A DNA stretch of 37,021 bases from Flavobacteriales bacterium (GTDB lineage: Bacteria; Bacteroidota; Bacteroidia; NS11-12g; UBA955): positions 1 through 37,021 of the forward strand of contig CANHRE010000020.1 of the NCBI GenBank assembly GCA_947463095.1, in the 5' to 3' direction. This document shows positions 32,528-37,021 of this stretch, one piece after another. Within the stretch, counting starts at the first letter, position 1; every line of letters starts with the position of its first letter. A model generated the notes under the pieces. It saw nothing but the letters and a program-made list of their open reading frames with translations. It was not told the DNA's origin and did no database searches. The position numbers and the translations under genes are program-made.

Positions 32528-33628
32528 ATGGAACTGCTGCGTTTGCACCTGTTAAATTATCGCAACCACGAGGTGCTTACGCTGGAGTTCTGCCCGGGTG
32601 TCAATGGCATCAGCGGGCCTAATGGAGCGGGTAAAACAGGTATTTTAGATGCAGTACACTACCTGGCTAACTGCAAGAGCTACTTTAATGGGATGGATGC
32701 ACCCCTTATGCGCCACGGGAGCGATTTTTTTACCCTCCGGGGAATTTACACTACCGGCAGCAAGGAGGAAGAAATTGTGATTCATGTTCCCGCACAGGGG
32801 AAAAAAACCATCAAGCGAAACGGTAAAGCCTACGAGCGGGTCATGGATCATATAGGCTTGCTTCAAACGGTGATGATTGCACCCAACGATATTGAACTGG
32901 TATGGGGCGGCAGCGAGGAACGAAGGCGCTTTATTGATTTAACCCTAAGTCAGGCGCTGCGGGAATATCTGGAGGAGTTGGTGCAATACAAACAGGGGCT
33001 GGACCAGCGCAATGCGCTTTTGAAGGCCTTGAAAGGAAAACCGTCTGATCCGGTTTTGTTTGAAGCAATCGAGCATCGGATGGTGCCTGCCGGAAATAAG
33101 ATATACCAGCTGCGTAAAGATTTCTTTACCCAATTCACTCCATATTTCGAATCTGCCTACGAGCGCATCAGCAATGGCATGGAGCATGCAAGCCTGCACT
33201 ATGTTAGCGATCTTGAATCAAAAGAAATGCAAGAGCTCCTTGATGAACACAGGGCCAAGGATGTGGTCATGGAGCGCAGCACCCGGGGACCGCATCGCGA
33301 TGACGTGCTGTTCACGCTGAATGGGCATCCGCTGAAACGTTATGGCTCGCAGGGGCAAATCAAAAGTTTTGTTCTGGCACTTAAAGCCGCCCAGTTCAAC
33401 TATTTCGTGCAACAAAAAGGTCAAAAGCCCATACTGCTTCTGGATGACATCTACGAGAAAATAGATGAAGACAGAGCTCAGGCACTTATGCAACTGGTAT
33501 CTTCAGGAGATTTCGGTCAGATTCTAATTACCGACACGCACGCAGAACGTGTGAAGCAGCATGTAAACGCACCGGGATTAAAAACCCGATTCTTCACATT
33601 AGACCGCAACGGAAATATGCTTACTTAA
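32528..33628 (+). CDS. recF: DNA replication/repair protein RecF
   Basis: RecF is an SMC-like ATPase that with RecO and RecR loads RecA at gaps. The 366-aa protein has [14 protein letters not shown], Walker [18 protein letters not shown], the signature region [20 protein letters not shown] with [14 protein letters not shown], and Walker [14 protein letters not shown]. Length is normal. It is a single gene here, away from dnaA/dnaN. Its 3' end overlaps the convergent accC by 8 bp. Confidence 0.96.
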   Translation: MELLRLHLLNYRNHEVLTLEFCPGVNGISGPNGAGKTGILDAVHYLANCKSYFNGMDAPLMRHGSDFFTLRGIYTTGSKEEEIVIHVPAQGKKTIKRNGKAYERVMDHIGLLQTVMIAPNDIELVWGGSEERRRFIDLTLSQALREYLEELVQYKQGLDQRNALLKALKGKPSDPVLFEAIEHRMVPAGNKIYQLRKDFFTQFTPYFESAYERISNGMEHASLHYVSDLESKEMQELLDEHRAKDVVMERSTRGPHRDDVLFTLNGHPLKRYGSQGQIKSFVLALKAAQFNYFVQQKGQKPILLLDDIYEKIDEDRAQALMQLVSSGDFGQILITDTHAERVKQHVNAPGLKTRFFTLDRNGNMLT

Positions 33629-34958
33629 TCTCGAAGGTGTTCATGAAAGCGGTGGTAAAGTTCCCCTTTCTGAATTCTTCATTTTGCATGATTTGCTGTT
33701 GAAGCGGGATGGTTGTTTTCACTCCTTCAATAATGAATTCGCCCAGTGCGCGCTCCATTTTCACAATGGCTTCTTCGCGTGTCTGAGCAGAAACAATCAG
33801 CTTGGCAATCATGCTGTCGTAAAACGGCGGAATGGTATAACCTGCATAGATATGGGAATCCACCCGGGTACCATGCCCTCCGGGCTTGTGCATGGAAGTA
33901 ATTTTTCCCGGACTGGGGCGGAAGTTGTTGTATATGTCTTCTGCATTAATCCTGCATTCAATGGCGTGTTTCAAGGGGATATAATCCTTACCTGAAATGG
34001 GGAAACCGGCAGCAATCAGGATTTGTTCCTTCACCAGGTCGTAGTTGATGACCTCTTCGGTGACCGGGTGCTCTACCTGAATTCGGGTATTCATTTCCAT
34101 AAAGTAGAAGTTCCGGTGCTTATCTACAAGAAATTCTACTGTGCCTACGCCTTCGTATTTGATGATTTCTGCTGCGGCCTTCGCTGCTGTACCCATTTTT
34201 TCCCGCAATTCCGGGGTCATAAACGGCGAGGGTGTTTCTTCTATCAACTTTTGGTGCCTTCTCTGGATGGAACAGTCGCGTTCGCTCAGATGGCATACTT
34301 TACCATATTGGTCGCCTGCAACCTGAATTTCGATGTGGCGTGGCTCTTCGATGTATTTTTCCATATACAGCCCATCGTTTCCGAAGGCTGCACCTGCTTC
34401 CTGACGTGCGCTGTTCCAGGCATTTTCCAATTCATCTTCAGCCCAGATGATGCGCATACCCTTCCCACCCCCACCGGCGGTGGCTTTAATGATAACAGGA
34501 TATCCAATTTGCCCTGCAATCTTTTTGGCTTCCGTCAGGTTTTCGAGCAAACCGTCTGAACCAGGAATGATAGGCACACCAGCCTTTTTCATGGTATCCT
34601 TGGCATTGGACTTATCACCCATGGCATCAATTTGCTCGGGTGTGGCGCCAATAAACTTGATGCCATGATCGCGGCACAGACCGCTGAATTTTGCATTTTC
34701 ACTGAGGAAACCATAACCTGGATGGATGGCATCCGCATTGGTAATTTCTGCTGCAGCGATAATCCGCGGCATATTAAGGTAACTTTCCTTGCTGGCGGGC
34801 GGGCCTATACACACAGCCTCATCAGCAAAGCGCACATGCAGGCTGTCGCGGTCGGCAGTACTGTAAACCGCCACGGTTTTGATACCCATTTCCTTACAGG
34901 TACGGATGATACGCAGCGCGATTTCCCCGCGGTTTGCGATGAGGATTTTCCTGAACAT
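33621..34958 (-). CDS. accC: Biotin carboxylase subunit of acyl-CoA carboxylase
   Basis: AccC is an ATP-grasp enzyme that carboxylates biotin on AccB. The 445-aa protein has the N-terminal [20 protein letters not shown], the glycine-rich ATP loop [15 protein letters not shown], and the catalytic region [18 protein letters not shown]. It lies 10 bp after accB. Together with accB and the carboxyltransferase beta subunit at 36264 it can form a complete acetyl- or propionyl-CoA carboxylase. The 3' end overlaps the convergent recF gene by 8 bp. Confidence 0.96.
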   Translation of the reverse strand: MFRKILIANRGEIALRIIRTCKEMGIKTVAVYSTADRDSLHVRFADEAVCIGPPASKESYLNMPRIIAAAEITNADAIHPGYGFLSENAKFSGLCRDHGIKFIGATPEQIDAMGDKSNAKDTMKKAGVPIIPGSDGLLENLTEAKKIAGQIGYPVIIKATAGGGGKGMRIIWAEDELENAWNSARQEAGAAFGNDGLYMEKYIEEPRHIEIQVAGDQYGKVCHLSERDCSIQRRHQKLIEETPSPFMTPELREKMGTAAKAAAEIIKYEGVGTVEFLVDKHRNFYFMEMNTRIQVEHPVTEEVINYDLVKEQILIAAGFPISGKDYIPLKHAIECRINAEDIYNNFRPSPGKITSMHKPGGHGTRVDSHIYAGYTIPPFYDSMIAKLIVSAQTREEAIVKMERALGEFIIEGVKTTIPLQQQIMQNEEFRKGNFTTAFMNTFEIK

Positions 34959-34968
34959 GAACGGGTGC

Positions 34969-35451
34969 TTAAGCAGGTTCTACCAGGAAGAGGGGCTGAT
35001 CGTATTCCACCGGCGAAGCATTGTCTACCAGAACCTTCACAATGCGACCGCTCACTTCGCTCTCAATCTCGTTGAACAGCTTCATGGCTTCAATGATGCA
35101 CACTACTTTCCCGGATTTCACTTCATCACCCACATTTACGAAGAAGGGTGAATCGGGATTGGGGCAGCGATAAAAAGTGCCAATCATCGGAGATTTAATC
35201 GTCACCAGATTGCTTTTGCTTTCTACGGCAGGCGCGGAAGTCGTGGCGGGCGCGGCGGGCGCAATCGGAGCGGGAGCGCTGGCAAAAGGAAATGGCTGAG
35301 CCATCGGAACAGCCTGCACCTGGTTCAGCGTGGTAACGGTGGCAGGGTTCTTCTTGATGACCAGTTTAAAGTCCTTCTGACTGATTTCCACTTCATCAAC
35401 CCCCTGGGAAGATACGAATCGGATCAGTGCCTGTATCTCTTTTAAATCCAT
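34969..35451 (-). CDS. accB: Biotin carboxyl carrier protein
   Basis: The 160-aa carrier starts [21 protein letters not shown] Pro/Ala-rich linker (about 45-85) precedes the C-terminal biotinyl domain with [15 protein letters not shown]. The Lys is the biotinylation site, and the motif is AMKL rather than the commoner AMKM, a frequent variant. The start is set at 35451, which matches the usual AccB N-terminus; the frame reaching 35478 adds nine residues. It is followed by accC after 10 bp. Confidence 0.95.
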   Translation of the reverse strand: MDLKEIQALIRFVSSQGVDEVEISQKDFKLVIKKNPATVTTLNQVQAVPMAQPFPFASAPAPIAPAAPATTSAPAVESKSNLVTIKSPMIGTFYRCPNPDSPFFVNVGDEVKSGKVVCIIEAMKLFNEIESEVSGRIVKVLVDNASPVEYDQPLFLVEPA

Positions 35452-35540
35452 GTTTCTCAATCTTGAATTGAGGGGCAAAGAAAGAAAAAAAAGCGCACAT
35501 GAAGACGCAATATCGTGTCAGCGGGAAAAATACCGGGTAA

Positions 35541-36191
35541 TTATAACTTGTAAGCCAATCCCAATTGAACAATCCCCTTGGCCAGGCCTGTTTCCATCAT
35601 CATACCCAGGTGCGGGGTTACCATGAGTCTGAAGCCCATGGTCAGATCCATGCCCAGGTTGAACGGTATCAGCATCACCTGCTCATCAAACCTTTTTCCA
35701 TTGGCCGGATTGGAGGTTGTTTCCTTGATGCGGTCGCGGCGATAGCCCACCCCAAAGCCAATATACGGATCAAAAAAGCGGCCTGGTTTCAGGTGATAAT
35801 TCACACGCGCCAGAGCGCTCCATCCGCTGTAGGAACCGGTTCCGGATGTACGCGCTGCCGTATCCGTCCATTCGTTTTCCAGGGTCATCATGGAAAAGTT
35901 TACGCCGAAACCCAGATTTGAACTGAGCGCCCACTCCCCTTTGGCCATCAGGGGCCCAATGGATGTGCGCACCTGATTATCGCGATCTACACCGTTGGCC
36001 TCGAAGGTGCTGCGTAGAAAATTCCCGAAGCCATAAGCAACCGAAATAAAGGCATCACCTTCAGCGAAAGCGGGTACCTCCTGTGCAGCAGACTGATGGA
36101 TGATGGCCTTACGCTGTAAGGTATCTGCAGCACTCAGGCTGGCCTGATGCGCGCAAAAAAAGATGAGATAAAACAGCAGTTTGTTCAGCAT
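35541..36191 (-). CDS. Outer-membrane beta-barrel protein
   Basis: A 216-aa secreted protein. It has a signal peptide (MLNKLLFYLIFFCAHQASLS, cut near AAD), then strand-rich sequence with alternating polar and non-polar residues (FISVAYGFGNFLR, WALSSNLGFGVNFSMMTLE, WSALARVNYHLKP, YIGFGVGYRRDR) and a final aromatic-poor strand GIVQLGLAYKL. The layout fits a small 8-strand porin-like barrel. I cannot assign a function. It lies between the carboxylase beta subunit and accB on the same strand, with 72 and 89 bp gaps. Confidence 0.8.
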   Translation of the reverse strand: MLNKLLFYLIFFCAHQASLSAADTLQRKAIIHQSAAQEVPAFAEGDAFISVAYGFGNFLRSTFEANGVDRDNQVRTSIGPLMAKGEWALSSNLGFGVNFSMMTLENEWTDTAARTSGTGSYSGWSALARVNYHLKPGRFFDPYIGFGVGYRRDRIKETTSNPANGKRFDEQVMLIPFNLGMDLTMGFRLMVTPHLGMMMETGLAKGIVQLGLAYKL

Positions 36192-36263
36192 ACCGGCGAA
36201 ATTCGTCCGGCAGAGCGCAGTACTTTCTGACGTTCGTCAGCAATTCAGCTGTGATGAGCCTGC

Positions 36264-37021
36264 TTACAGGGGAATATTCCCGTGTTTTTTCCTGGGCATG
36301 TTGCGCACCTTATGTTCCAGCATGCTGAAAGCCTCTATCAGGCGGGCACGGGTTTCTTCAGGGAATATTACTTCATCCACATACCCGCGCTCGGCTGCCC
36401 TGTAGGGATTGGCAAAGAGCTCGCTGTATTCTTTTTCCTTTTCAAGCCATGCCTGTTCAGGATTTTCTGCGGATTGTATTTCTTTTCTGAAGATGATTTC
36501 TGCGGCACCCTTCGCCCCCATCACAGCAATTTCAGCACCGGGCCAGGCATAATTCATGTCGGCACCGATATGTTTACTGTTCATTACATCATAGGCTCCA
36601 CCATAGGCCTTTCGGGTAATCACGGTGATGCGCGGCACTGTAGCTTCACTGAATGCATACAACAGCTTTGCACCATTGGTGATGATGGCATTCCACTCTT
36701 GATCGGTACCCGGCAGGAACCCCGGAACGTCTTCAAAAACCAACAAAGGAATGTTGAAGGCATCGCAAAAACGCACAAAACGGGCACCCTTTTGAGATGC
36801 ATGTACATCAAGTACGCCGGCCAAGTGTGCAGGCTGATTGGCTATTACGCCAATACTGCGGCCAGCCAGACGAGCAAAGCCAACCAGGATATTGGAGGCG
36901 AAGTCCTTATGTACTTCCAGGAAGCTGTTGTCATCCACCACTCCGGCAATCACTTCACGCATATCGTAAGGCTGATTAGGGTGGTCGGGGACAATATTTT
37001 TCAGCACATCGCGTATTTCCG
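36264..37021 (-). CDS. Acyl-CoA (propionyl-CoA) carboxylase beta subunit, 5'-partial
   Basis: The C-terminal half of a biotin-dependent carboxyltransferase, with the frame open through the right edge (about 252 codons visible of the usual ~510). Motifs: [56 protein letters not shown] (the oxyanion-stabilising Gly-Gly) and [20 protein letters not shown]. The Asp in [12 protein letters not shown]-type proteins and the overall match favour a propionyl-CoA carboxylase beta (PccB/MmdA-like) subunit. It transfers the carboxyl from biotin on AccB. The true start lies outside the window. Confidence 0.93.
   Translation of the reverse strand, partial: EIRDVLKNIVPDHPNQPYDMREVIAGVVDDNSFLEVHKDFASNILVGFARLAGRSIGVIANQPAHLAGVLDVHASQKGARFVRFCDAFNIPLLVFEDVPGFLPGTDQEWNAIITNGAKLLYAFSEATVPRITVITRKAYGGAYDVMNSKHIGADMNYAWPGAEIAVMGAKGAAEIIFRKEIQSAENPEQAWLEKEKEYSELFANPYRAAERGYVDEVIFPEETRARLIEAFSMLEHKVRNMPRKKHGNIPL

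Noticed and set aside
36227-36240. CTGACG/CGTCAG inverted repeat after the carboxylase beta gene
   Set aside because: Only a 2-base loop and no T-run; likely chance.

Overview
The window comes from a bacterium of the phylum Bacteroidota. The evidence is a complete type IX secretion/gliding core (porP/sprF-gldK-gldL-gldM-gldN), Bacteroidota-style promoters (TAnnTTTG at -7, TTTG-like at -33) in front of several genes, near absence of Shine-Dalgarno sequences, a bifunctional FtcD, and a large Bacteroidota-type Cas9. I cannot place it more precisely from sequence alone.

Left region (1-7,290): a type II-C CRISPR-Cas locus. Three identical 47-bp repeats with 30-bp spacers end at 232, and the array runs off the left edge. 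The cas genes run leftwards towards the array as cas9-cas1-(yhcG-type PDDEXK nuclease)-cas2. A tracrRNA can be read directly upstream of cas9 on the opposite strand. Its anti-repeat is one end of a 54-bp degenerate CRISPR repeat that abuts the cas9 start codon. The tracrRNA pairing fixes the array orientation as + strand, convergent with the cas operon. The odd feature is the intact DUF1016/YhcG PDDEXK nuclease gene inside the cas operon, between the two adaptation genes. All nuclease motifs of Cas9, Cas1 and the inserted protein look intact.

Boundary (7,285-7,863): about 580 bp with no gene I can support, holding a palindrome and two REP-like inverted repeats in opposite orientation. It separates the CRISPR locus from housekeeping DNA.

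Middle (7,864-24,200): mfd, a CrtYc/d-type lycopene cyclase, an ECF sigma factor, an SRPBCC protein, a pterin pair (6-pyruvoyl-tetrahydropterin synthase and folE, overlapping), a YceI lipoprotein, a PaaN-type aldehyde dehydrogenase, a three-gene group (DUF3467, alpha/beta hydrolase, small membrane protein), an envelope operon (LptF/G permease, GT4 glycosyltransferase, MsbA-like ABC exporter), and ftcD.

Right (24,200-37,021): the T9SS operon preceded by ribH, a TPR membrane protein and pdhA; then recF, divergent from pdhA; then accC, accB, an outer-membrane barrel protein and the C-terminal part of an acyl-CoA carboxylase beta subunit, cut by the right edge. Apart from the CRISPR locus and the REP-bearing gap, this is ordinary core-genome content. 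Genes are tightly packed, with several short overlaps and four recognisable hairpin terminators.
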